IMG/VR virus record: IMGVR_UViG_3300043466_000074
Coordinates: 1 to 34,370 of that record
Source: a virus
Reading direction: 5' to 3' (one strand)
DNA length: 34,370 bases
Shown here piece by piece: positions 1-6,903 of the stretch. The first letter of the stretch is position 1. Each line of letters begins with the position of its first letter. The translations under genes and the position numbers were made by a program. The notes beneath the pieces were generated by a model. The model was not told the DNA's origin. It searched no databases and saw nothing but the letters and a program-made list of their open reading frames with translations.

Positions 1-147
1 AATGAAGCATATCCGTTATTTACTCCCTTGTTTGCTGCGTTTTCAGGTGTAAATCCTAAAGCCGTAGTCACATCGCTAGAAGTGATTCCAGTTAAATAAG
101 TGCTATTATCTAAATTCCAGCTATTAGCACCATTCTTTTTTAGGAAT
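1..147. repeat. Left copy of 147-bp end overlap
   Basis: Bases 1-147 match 34224-34370 at all positions except 21 (T) against 34244 (A). On the coding strand this is GTA versus GTT, both valine. The frame of the fibre gene is continuous when the copies are superimposed: 851 + 3103 = 3954 nt, exactly 1318 codons. It is most simply the redundant end of a circular or circularly permuted assembly. Confidence 0.9.
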
Positions 148-851
148 CCAGCAGTGCCACTAAGCGCAGCGATAGCAGTTAAATCACCATCTAAAGGTTG
201 CTTGTTATTTAAAGCGGTTTGCGTAGCAGTTGAAATAGGCTTATCTAAGTCGCTTGTATTATCTACCGCCCCAAGTCCTACCATTGTTTTAGTAATACCG
301 CTAACCGTTCCCGTAAAGGTAGGCGAGTTAATAGGAGCTTTTAAATTTAAAGCGTTTTGCAGGTCTGTTTGCTCGCTTAATGTGCCTATTATTTGTCCCC
401 AAACAGGGTTTCCAGTTGCTGAAATCTCAACGTAAGCAGAGCCACTCCAACGATATAGCTTATTTGTGTCTTTGGCAAGGTAAAAATAGTCACTTGATCC
501 CGTAGTAGGGAAATCTGCAAGCGAATCAAATTGCAATATATTTACTTCGCCACCTGAGCGTAAAATATTAATCTCTACTAAGGTAGGTGTAATATTAAGC
601 GTTACATCTTGAGTTGCATCGGTTACATTAATATCGATGTTATTTTCGTTATTAACGTAATCAACAGTAATGTTTTCGACAATTACGTTTTGAGTAGCCG
701 TAACCGAAACCTCATCAACTGTAGTGCTAACATCTAGCAAAACAGTCTCAACGGTTTCAGTTACCGTAATATCAATCGTTTGGTCGTTAGGCTGAGCCGT
801 AACGCTAATATTATTAACGAATTCGGATACCTCAATTGTAATATCGTCCAT
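1..851 (-). CDS. Tail fibre, N-terminal part (continues at the right end of the window)
   Basis: The ATG at 851 lies two bases after the stop of the preceding gene and the frame is open to base 1. Read across the 147-bp end overlap it continues in frame into the gene at the right end, giving one protein of 1317 residues. Residues 1 to about 95 are rich in T, V, D, N and E with a strand-like alternation (ITVTE, VSVTA, NITVD), which I infer to be the virion-attachment region. Residues about 107-169 form a module (FPTTG, TNKLYRWSGSAYVE, VWGQI, DLQNAL) that recurs once at about residues 305-365. Between them is the common fibre motif LGAVDNTSDLDKP. The role is host recognition at the tail tip. 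It is partial here only because the circular molecule is opened inside the gene. Confidence 0.85.
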   Translation of the reverse strand, partial: MDDITIEVSEFVNNISVTAQPNDQTIDITVTETVETVLLDVSTTVDEVSVTATQNVIVENITVDYVNNENNIDINVTDATQDVTLNITPTLVEINILRSGGEVNILQFDSLADFPTTGSSDYFYLAKDTNKLYRWSGSAYVEISATGNPVWGQIIGTLSEQTDLQNALNLKAPINSPTFTGTVSGITKTMVGLGAVDNTSDLDKPISTATQTALNNKQPLDGDLTAIAALSGTAGFLKKNGANSWNLDNSTYLTGITSSDVTTALGFTPENAANKGVNNGYAS

Positions 852-853
852 TT

Positions 854-1192
854 CTATCTAGTTATTTCAGGTGTAATGTTAAAAGTTCCGTGTACATAAG
901 TTTTTACATCTCCTCCTGAGAAAGTAAACTGAATGTCATAAGAATAATTAAACACCTCAATATCTATAATTTGCTTGTTGATTTTAAACTGTCCTGCTGA
1001 AGCATTTGTAATAGTAATACCAGCCGAAGATGCCGAAGTTAAGGATAGAGCTGCAGTAGCATCTGAAGCACTCTTTCTTAATTGCATTCTAATAACCGCA
1101 CCAGTTAGATTTACTGCCGTGTTGTTAATCTTTAATTCAAAGGCTACCTCGTCGAATGTATCTCCTTTTATATGCGTGAAATTAAGACTCAT
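854..1192 (-). CDS. Putative baseplate/tail-fibre anchoring protein (BppU-like N-terminal fold)
   Basis: A 112-residue protein. The opening (FTHIKGDTFDEVAFELKINN, then VNLTGAVIRMQLR) follows the pattern of the BppU/phage baseplate N-terminal domain: a GDT motif, a strand of 'function' text, then a hydrophobic strand and a polar linker. The remainder alternates beta strands and ends in VHGTFNITPEITR. It sits immediately before the tail-fibre gene (2-base gap), which supports a role in attaching or organising the fibre. The family assignment is from pattern only; a generic tail accessory protein is the alternative. Confidence 0.6.
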   Translation of the reverse strand: MSLNFTHIKGDTFDEVAFELKINNTAVNLTGAVIRMQLRKSASDATAALSLTSASSAGITITNASAGQFKINKQIIDIEVFNYSYDIQFTFSGGDVKTYVHGTFNITPEITR

Positions 1193-1245
1193 TTTTTATC
1201 TTGTTTAAATATATTTTTAACTTTTGAACGTTTGCCTCTTTTGGC

Positions 1246-1746
1246 TTATAAATACCAGCCACCAAAGTCCGCTTGTTTGTCTGGGAACATATCTGCATTG
1301 TTATTCGTGTTATATTCTGGATATGAAGACTGATTAAAACTCATATAATCAATAAATCTACGAGTATAATGTTCTGCAATAGATCTTTCTTTTTCTACTA
1401 AGAAATCTATTTCATCTTTATTAACTATTTCAGCATTTTCTGAGCTATGCTTATAAACTCCTTTATTTGCAATTGTGTATGCTGAGAAAGGCAAAAATTC
1501 TACCATTGCCCAGTGAATAACCATAGGCTTAATATAGGTATTTAAAAGCATTGAATAAGGAGTTGTCAAATTGTTATTAACGATTCCATTATTAAATTTA
1601 TTAAATAATTTAGTTCCTAAATAATTTTGGATATGAATATCCTGTGCGACTTTAATCCATTGCACAAATTTATCTGTGTCAATGTTTCCATTTAACGCAG
1701 TAAATTTTACTAAATCATCACGAGTTATAAATAATGCTTGAGCCAT
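1246..1746 (-). CDS. Putative head-tail adaptor (DUF6712-like)
   Basis: A 166-residue, mostly helical protein. It starts MAQALFITRDDLVKFTALNG and has the phrase IQNYLGTKLFNKF, a pattern I associate with small connector proteins of Bacteroidota phages (DUF6712 type). Aromatic-rich middle (HWAMVEFLPFSAYTIANKGV) and a charged helix (EKERSIAEHYTRRFIDYM) precede a disordered N/D-rich tail. It begins 3 bases after the portal stop, so it is expected to be co-translated with the portal, as connector completion proteins usually are. The function is inferred from position and size; tail completion is the alternative. Confidence 0.55.
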   Translation of the reverse strand: MAQALFITRDDLVKFTALNGNIDTDKFVQWIKVAQDIHIQNYLGTKLFNKFNNGIVNNNLTTPYSMLLNTYIKPMVIHWAMVEFLPFSAYTIANKGVYKHSSENAEIVNKDEIDFLVEKERSIAEHYTRRFIDYMSFNQSSYPEYNTNNNADMFPDKQADFGGWYL

Positions 1747-1749
1747 TTC

Positions 1750-3483
1750 TTATTTAGGTAAAAATCCTTTATTAGGCATATTAATTGGTTTTTGATATAC
1801 TAAACTTGGATTAGTTGGTAAAATTTCTCCTGCTTTCCTTGCTTGTGCTGGTGTAATTTCTTGAGCACCTTTTCTTCTAGGATCTGTAAAACGTTTATAA
1901 GTTTCACGAGTCCAAAAATGATGGCAAGCTCCGCCTCCTTTATAAAGGAATATGTCATAAGTATCTGCGCCTCTTGGTCCCCATCCTTCATTAGTTGTAG
2001 GATTTTGACTCATTCGCATAATGTCTTCTTTGCGATACAATTTATTTGCAGAAAGCATTCTTTTGCAAAACTCACGAGATTTATCTGTCACTTGACCTGA
2101 ATACCTGTAACGAGATGCAAATAATTTTCCATCTTGCTCTGATTTTAAGTCTGGTCTTGCAACTCCAGTAGTTACAAATTCCCAAACCTTTGACATAATA
2201 GATTTTTGAGGATTATTTAAAGCCTCTAATTCTTCGTCTAAGCGTTCTTCGTCTTCGTATGATACAGGACGGCTATCAATCAATTCCCACTCATTAGGGT
2301 CCAGTTCTGCGCCAAATTCTTCAACGTTTAACTCGTCAATGTGAGATGATAATTTAACTCCTGTTTCCTCTTCCATTGTAGCCGAATCCATCTTTGGATT
2401 TTGGTCAATAAATTCAAGAGGTTGTAAAGTCTTAAAGTAAAGGTTTAAGGTTACACCATTAAAAGCTAAAATCTCATCTAAAGATTCTAAAACTCTTTGC
2501 TGCTTTGGTCTAATAACCAAGTTGTCAAATAAGATAGAAGCATTCTTTAATTCGTCAGCATTTGAACTAAATCCATTGCTTGAAGGAATACCAAATAATA
2601 AACCAGATGTGATTGAGTGACCAAGTAAAATTTTACCTCTAGCCTCCTCGCTTAAATATTGATAATGTGCAGGTGCATCATTTAAAGGAACTGAATCAAT
2701 AGTTGTTTTCTTTGTTTCATCGCTATTAAATGCTACTACTATTTTAGCACCAGTTGATCCTGTTAATTTACGTTTAACATCTGCTGCTTGCAATGCCATT
2801 TTCTCTTCGTCTGGCACTCCATTATTGAAGTTAATTACAGATGTCGGAGAGAATCCATTTTGTACATCATTGATTAAAAAATCAGCAATTTCTTCTTCTA
2901 AAGTAGCATAAGCTAATGCACCGATATAATCAACGTTGGAATAATATTTTTGTCCTACTGAATAATCACGAACGCAAAGCAATTCTAGTGTTTTGTCACC
3001 GTATCCAAATGCTGGAATTCTTTTAGGCGGAAATTTTTTAACTTCTTGCCAATTATCAGAATAATAATAAGCAGTAATTTCTCCTTTATCATTGCATTTT
3101 TCAGCTCTTAATAATTGAGCTGGAACGTGTTCAACACGAACGATTGCATTCTTAGCTTTATTGTATATTAATTGAAAGTAACCTTGACCAAGTAATTTGT
3201 AGTCTGTAATTACGCATTTTAAAACCTCAGGACGAAATAACATTTTCATCTGAGCGTAATCGTTTGGTTTCTTATTTGAATCCGTAGCATCCAAGCCACG
3301 ACCATAGATTAATTTATTAATTGAGTTTACAACAGAGTTATTAGTTGTGCTATTATTATAGCGATCAATTAAATATTGAAAGTAATCGTTATCATCACCA
3401 AATTCTACCCAGTTATCTCTTTTCGATTCAACTGATTGAGGAGGCTTATGTGATTCAAAATTAAAAACGTGAACGTTACTCAT
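1750..3483 (-). CDS. Portal protein with C-terminal MuF-like head-morphogenesis domain
   Basis: A 577-residue protein. Residues about 1-400 have portal character: an early WVEFGDDNDYFQYLIDRYNN segment, NSINKLIYGRGL, then the clip/stem region and a long helix with IRPKQQRVLESLDEIL. After an acidic linker (DEERLDEELEALNN) residues about 455-535 form a second domain: FASRYRYSG, SREFCKRMLSANKLYRKEDI, YDIFLYKGGGACHHFW. The spacing of Arg, Cys and His/Trp resembles minor-capsid/MuF-type domains of tailed phages. No separate MuF gene is present, so I read this as a portal-MuF fusion. It overlaps the preceding gene by 8 bases. The portal call is firm; the second domain is inferred from motif pattern. 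Confidence 0.8.
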   Translation of the reverse strand: MSNVHVFNFESHKPPQSVESKRDNWVEFGDDNDYFQYLIDRYNNSTTNNSVVNSINKLIYGRGLDATDSNKKPNDYAQMKMLFRPEVLKCVITDYKLLGQGYFQLIYNKAKNAIVRVEHVPAQLLRAEKCNDKGEITAYYYSDNWQEVKKFPPKRIPAFGYGDKTLELLCVRDYSVGQKYYSNVDYIGALAYATLEEEIADFLINDVQNGFSPTSVINFNNGVPDEEKMALQAADVKRKLTGSTGAKIVVAFNSDETKKTTIDSVPLNDAPAHYQYLSEEARGKILLGHSITSGLLFGIPSSNGFSSNADELKNASILFDNLVIRPKQQRVLESLDEILAFNGVTLNLYFKTLQPLEFIDQNPKMDSATMEEETGVKLSSHIDELNVEEFGAELDPNEWELIDSRPVSYEDEERLDEELEALNNPQKSIMSKVWEFVTTGVARPDLKSEQDGKLFASRYRYSGQVTDKSREFCKRMLSANKLYRKEDIMRMSQNPTTNEGWGPRGADTYDIFLYKGGGACHHFWTRETYKRFTDPRRKGAQEITPAQARKAGEILPTNPSLVYQKPINMPNKGFLPK

Positions 3484-3829
3484 AGAAAATTATGTTTTGT
3501 TCGTTTGCAACATATTCCGTGTTATTAATTGAATACGTTTCAACCGTTTGATTAGTACAGAAAATTTTATCTCTGTGTGCTAAATGGTAATCTAGTTTAC
3601 ATCCTACAACTCCGTAGTATTGTAAAGTAACATTATAAAAATGACCTTCTTCTAAAAAATCCCAAACTAAATCAAAATATGAATAGTAGGACTGCTTTTT
3701 AACATTAACTGATTTAGTAATTTCTTCGTTTGTCGATTCGTTTCTAATTACCAAATGGTTTGCATCGTCTAATCTTGTAGGAATAAACGTGAATCGCTGA
3801 ACTGAACTTGATTCTTTTAAAATTACCAT
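3476..3829 (-). CDS. Conserved phage protein of unknown function, upstream of portal
   Basis: A 117-residue protein with alternating beta strands (VQRFTFIPTRLD, HLVIRNESTNEEI, YYSYFDLVWDFLEEGHFYNVTLQYYG) and an Asn/Thr-rich end. I do not recognise a named family with certainty. It overlaps the portal start by 8 bases, so coupling to portal translation is likely and a connector or minor structural role is plausible. Its start codon carries the 16-nt motif ACGTTTATATAGTATG that also occurs at the starts of the protease and tail-chaperone genes. It follows an intergenic hairpin at 3869-3896. Confidence 0.7.
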   Translation of the reverse strand: MVILKESSSVQRFTFIPTRLDDANHLVIRNESTNEEITKSVNVKKQSYYSYFDLVWDFLEEGHFYNVTLQYYGVVGCKLDYHLAHRDKIFCTNQTVETYSINNTEYVANEQNIIFYE

Positions 3830-3842
3830 ACTATATAAACGT
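3827..3842 (-). promoter_or_regulatory. Start-codon motif ACGTTTATATAGTATG (copy 1 of 3)
   Basis: On the minus strand the 16-mer ends with the ATG of the 117-residue gene. The same motif, at the same spacing, ends with the ATG at 6861-6876 and 14310-14325. The shared part is ACGTTTAT, four variable bases (A/G, T/C, A/G, A/G), then TATG. It may be a promoter of a leaderless or near-leaderless transcript, or a translation signal; the sequence alone does not decide. Confidence 0.5.
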
Positions 3843-3868
3843 AATTAAATATGGTTTGTTTTTAAATG

Positions 3869-3896
3869 GAAAGAGGGACAATCAAGTCCCCCTTTC
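3869..3896 (-). terminator. Hairpin after tail-tube gene, possible weak terminator
   Basis: An 11-bp stem with one A-C mismatch (GAAAGGGGGAC against GTCCCTCTTTC on the minus strand) and a 6-nt loop. It follows the tail-tube stop by about 24 bases. The run after the stem is CATTTAAAAAC rather than a clean U-tract, so it may be a partial terminator, a processing site or a transcript stabiliser. Confidence 0.5.
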
Positions 3897-3919
3897 AAAA
3901 CACAAAAAACAATCTTGTT

Positions 3920-4447
3920 TTAAGTTCCAGAAACTACTGTAAATCCAGCAGATGTAAGCGAAGCACCTAAGAAGTTTGCAGGCACTGGCTCTTGTCCAGT
4001 CAATACCAAAGTATATCCTGAAAGATCACCCATTGCCGCACCTGTTACGATTGTTCCGCCTGTAACTTCCATGCCGTGTTTTAAACCTGCATAAAATAAA
4101 TTACCATTGTTATCTTCAACAATAACCTGAGGGCGACCATAAGCTAATAATTTAATTTGCTTGTGGTCACTCATAGTTAATTTTTTAAGAGTTAAGTTTA
4201 AAACTTGCTCAAAAAAAGTTGTACCGTTTTCACGGCTTGATGTAATTGTTTGCTCAAAGCTAGAGTTTCCTTTCAAATCATATTTAAATGCTGAAGGAGT
4301 CCCTGCCACTGCATCAATTACATCGGTATCGGTTGCATCGTATGTGTAACCACTTGCATCGTTCCAGTTTACAAAATATACAGATTTTAATCCACCTGTA
4401 CTGGTTTTGCAAGGTTCAATGCGCCCTAATGAAATATCACAAGACAT
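3920..4447 (-). CDS. Putative major tail (tube) protein
   Basis: A 175-residue protein opening MSCDISLGRIEPCKTSTGGLK, followed by a beta-rich body (FKYDLKGNSSFEQTITSSRENGTTFFEQVLNLTLKKL) and a Gly/Thr-rich end. The pattern 'small protein with a SxR-N-GT-FF strand pair and a glycine-rich C-terminus' fits tail-tube proteins of long-tailed phages. It lies between two hairpins (4477-4500 upstream and 3869-3896 downstream), so its transcript level may be set separately from that of the capsid. A head decoration protein is the main alternative. Confidence 0.65.
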   Translation of the reverse strand: MSCDISLGRIEPCKTSTGGLKSVYFVNWNDASGYTYDATDTDVIDAVAGTPSAFKYDLKGNSSFEQTITSSRENGTTFFEQVLNLTLKKLTMSDHKQIKLLAYGRPQVIVEDNNGNLFYAGLKHGMEVTGGTIVTGAAMGDLSGYTLVLTGQEPVPANFLGASLTSAGFTVVSGT

Positions 4448-4476
4448 AAGTATTTATATTTAAAAAGTTAAAAATT

Positions 4477-4500
4477 AGCACCCCGAATTAACGAGGTGCT
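4477..4500 (-). terminator. Intrinsic terminator after major capsid gene
   Basis: The minus strand reads AGCACC-TCG-TTAATT-CGG-GGTGCT with a bulged 8-bp stem, starting 16 bases beyond the capsid stop, followed by AATTTTTAAC. On the plus strand the same stem is followed by seven T, so it could act in both directions. It would limit read-through from the abundant capsid message into the tail-tube gene. Confidence 0.7.
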
Positions 4501-4516
4501 TTTTTTAGTTTGCTAA

Positions 4517-5470
4517 TTAGTTAGCAGAGTTAGTGATACCGTAAGTTACGATGTCTTCTACGATTCCGTATTGAACACCTGCGCTCATTCTCATAACCAC
4601 GCGGACATTCTGCGATCCGTCGATGTCTGCTAAGTCAATAACTTTAACCTCAGTCATATCAGACAATAAGCTAGTACCAAAATACAAGTTGTCTTTAGTT
4701 GTAGCGATAGCACGGTTAGCACCCATACCGTTTGCAACAAAGATTTTAACACCATCGAATGATAATGAACCGTTGTTGTACCATTGAGTTCCTTGAGCGT
4801 TAGTACCGTTAGCACCTAAACCTGAAGCACCAAATCCACCAAGAGCACGAACGTAAGCACGAGCGATGTTTTGAGAAACGTAGATGTAAAGATTTTCGTT
4901 AGTGTATAATGTAGCAGGAATAGCATCTACGATTTTGCCTAATTCAGCAACAACGTTAGAAGCAGTTACCGTAGTTCCAGCAACTTCTTGTGCAGTTGGT
5001 AGTGCCGCATCGGCAGCTAATAATGCAGCAAATCCATTAAATTCTCCAGCGTTAGCAGTTACACCAGCCCAGATGTTAGTTTCGTTCTTTGCAGCAACTT
5101 TAGCAGCAACGTGTGCAACTAAGAAATCAGCGAAAGACTTAGGCAATACATCAAATGAAGAAAAACCTTGTTGAGCTGATAACCAATCAGAATGGAAATC
5201 TTTCTTGCAAAGTTGTAAATTAACTTGAAACTCTTCTGGTTGTAAAATACGCTCAGTTAAAGTAACCGTTGAAGTTGCATCAAAATCACAAGTAGCGTTT
5301 TTCAAGATATCATCTGTAGCGATTTTCTTGATTACTTCTTTGTATTTAATGTTTGGCTTAATCTCGATTCCACCGTTGTCGATAGTTGGAGACGATAATA
5401 ATGCTGCTGCGATAATTTTATCTTTAAATTCGCCAGCATAAGTTGTGGTAATTGACGTTGTAGTTGCCAT
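4517..5470 (-). CDS. Major capsid protein (HK97-fold type)
   Basis: A 317-residue protein that forms the head shell. It begins MATTTSITTTYAGEFKDKI and has the long-helix region (FHSDWLSAQQGFSSFDVLPKSF, VAHVAAKVAAKNETNIWAG), a central A-domain, and a C-terminal strand pattern (VVMRMSAGVQYGIVEDIVTYG). Position directly after the protease and scaffold genes, size and high Ala/Thr/Asn content all fit. It starts 18 bases after the scaffold stop with an A-rich leader (AAAAAGAA) and is followed by a terminator. The fold is inferred from gene context and composition. Confidence 0.9.
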   Translation of the reverse strand: MATTTSITTTYAGEFKDKIIAAALLSSPTIDNGGIEIKPNIKYKEVIKKIATDDILKNATCDFDATSTVTLTERILQPEEFQVNLQLCKKDFHSDWLSAQQGFSSFDVLPKSFADFLVAHVAAKVAAKNETNIWAGVTANAGEFNGFAALLAADAALPTAQEVAGTTVTASNVVAELGKIVDAIPATLYTNENLYIYVSQNIARAYVRALGGFGASGLGANGTNAQGTQWYNNGSLSFDGVKIFVANGMGANRAIATTKDNLYFGTSLLSDMTEVKVIDLADIDGSQNVRVVMRMSAGVQYGIVEDIVTYGITNSAN

Positions 5471-5488
5471 TTCTTTTTGTAATTAATT

Positions 5489-6088
5489 TTAGTTGAATAA
5501 TTTGTTATAAACTGAATCCTGAATGTTTTTAGTACGATTCTTTCCGTATTTAAAACCTTCTGGTTTAACTTCTGATTCAGGATTAAAAGCCAATGGCTCA
5601 GCTCCTTCTTCTTGTGATGCTAATTCAATAGCCTCTTCTTTAACTTGAGCAGACAATTTTAATGCTTCGTTTTCTGCTTTTAAAACATCTAATTCAGCTT
5701 TTAATTCTGCAATTTGTGATTCGAAAAATGTTTCTTTAGAAACTGATTCAACGATTCTTTTAGGTTGAGGTGCAGATGCTTCTGCTTCCAATTCTGGTGC
5801 AACTGCTTCTTCAGGTGCTGCTTCAGCTTCAGGAGCTTCTTCTGCCATCGGTCCAACCGAAGCAATTATTCCTTCAACTTCTACAACTACCATTGAACCA
5901 TCTTGCAATTCATACTCTCCAACTGGCATCGGTACGATTCCATCTGGAGTCACAATGCCTACTGAGTATTCAGGCTCAAATTCTTCTGCTTCGATGACAG
6001 TTATGCCATCTGCTAAAGTCATTTGGGCAAGTTTAACCTCAAGCGACAATAGTGCTTTGATTTGGTTTAATTTGTCTTTGTACTTCAT
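5489..6088 (-). CDS. Capsid scaffolding protein
   Basis: A 199-residue acidic protein. Residues about 35-80 form a beta-rich segment (TPDGIVPMPVGEYELQDGSM). Residues about 80-110 are a Glu/Ala/Pro linker (EEAPEAEAAPEEAV), and residues about 115-155 are a predicted coiled coil (FFESQIAELKAELDVLKAEN). The basic C-terminal tail KYGKNRTKNIQDSVYNKLF is the kind of segment that contacts the capsid protein during assembly. It lies between the protease and capsid genes, the usual place for a scaffold. The function is inferred from composition and context. Confidence 0.8.
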   Translation of the reverse strand: MKYKDKLNQIKALLSLEVKLAQMTLADGITVIEAEEFEPEYSVGIVTPDGIVPMPVGEYELQDGSMVVVEVEGIIASVGPMAEEAPEAEAAPEEAVAPELEAEASAPQPKRIVESVSKETFFESQIAELKAELDVLKAENEALKLSAQVKEEAIELASQEEGAEPLAFNPESEVKPEGFKYGKNRTKNIQDSVYNKLFN

Positions 6089-6109
6089 TTTATTTGTTTG
6101 TTTAATTTA

Positions 6110-6295
6110 CTAGCTTACAGAACCTACAGTGCGAGGCTCATTTGTGTTAATTATAACTGAAGACCCTTGTCCAACTAAGGCACCTATGCCTTGATTGATT
6201 TGTTCTCCTTTGCAACACTCCTTTGAGTAGGTGCCATCCTCACATAAACAAGCATCTTTATTGCCTGCCTGTGGACTTGTTTTTTTATTTGCCAT
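6110..6295 (-). CDS. Small cysteine-rich protein of head module
   Basis: A 61-residue protein with four Cys in a short span (ACLCEDGTYSKECC) followed by QINQGIGALVGQG. I have an impression of similar small proteins near capsid genes in flavobacterial phages but cannot name a family. It overlaps the protease gene end by 11 bases and is 21 bases before the scaffold start, so it belongs to the capsid-assembly operon. The Cys cluster could bind metal or form disulfides. Confidence 0.65.
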   Translation of the reverse strand: MANKKTSPQAGNKDACLCEDGTYSKECCKGEQINQGIGALVGQGSSVIINTNEPRTVGSVS

Positions 6296-6863
6296 CTTTT
6301 AAAATGTTTAGTATTTCATTTATTAAATTTTCTGCTTCAATATCTTGTAAAGACATTTCTAATTTATCTGCAAAATATCCCTCAATTGAAAACCCTTTAT
6401 ACTTGCCATCTTTTGCGTCGCTCCAAACTTTGTCATCTTCGATTTTCATTGAAATCATCCAAGTTCCTTTTGGCAAACTAAATCCATAGTTTTTTGATTT
6501 GTCCATTTCAGGATTGTCAATTATCCAAGACTCGACAACAGTAGCACCATCAAATTTAGTCTTGTGTTCTAGAGTAGCGTTTGATTGATTGCCATTTTGT
6601 AGAAATAACTCGCTTGCTTTTTTAACTGTATTCTCGGAGAAGAAAACATAGAACTCATCTTTCCCGTGCTTGCGATAGATTTGCTTGTTAGGAATTAAAG
6701 CAGCACCCATAAGAATGCGCTTCTCAGCATCTACTTCCGCCAAATCCATTTTGTATTCTTTTGCCAAAGCAATAAAGTTTTCTTCGATAGCTGGAGCATC
6801 TACTAAGCTAACGGCATCAATGCCATCTAAATCCTTTTCAATTACTAATTCTACAATTCTCAT
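6285..6863 (-). CDS. Prohead protease (XkdF-like serine protease)
   Basis: A 192-residue protein matching the XkdF-like putative phage serine protease family. It has the opening ELVIEKDLDGIDAVSLVDAPAIE, then FYVFFSENTVKKASELF, a histidine in ATLEHKTKFDGATVVESWII (H100), GTWMISMKI, and the serine motif GFSIEG (S159). H100 and S159 are the expected catalytic pair of such maturation proteases, which cut scaffold and capsid termini during prohead maturation. The order protease, small protein, scaffold, capsid supports this. Its ATG carries the 16-nt ACGTTTAT motif. Confidence 0.85.
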   Translation of the reverse strand: MRIVELVIEKDLDGIDAVSLVDAPAIEENFIALAKEYKMDLAEVDAEKRILMGAALIPNKQIYRKHGKDEFYVFFSENTVKKASELFLQNGNQSNATLEHKTKFDGATVVESWIIDNPEMDKSKNYGFSLPKGTWMISMKIEDDKVWSDAKDGKYKGFSIEGYFADKLEMSLQDIEAENLINEILNILKDGK

Positions 6864-6876
6864 ATCGCATAAACGT
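6861..6876 (-). promoter_or_regulatory. Start-codon motif ACGTTTATGCGATATG (copy 2 of 3)
   Basis: Same start-proximal motif as at 3827-3842 and 14310-14325, ending at the protease ATG. It lies in the 40-base gap after the tape-measure stop. This gap separates tail from head genes, a reasonable place for a new transcription or translation start. Confidence 0.5.
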
Positions 6877-6903
6877 TTAAAAATTATTCTTGTTTTATTT
6901 TCA

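Noticed and set aside
100-435. Plus-strand open frame
   Set aside because: Antisense to the tail-fibre gene; hydrophobic low-information protein and no plus-strand gene elsewhere.
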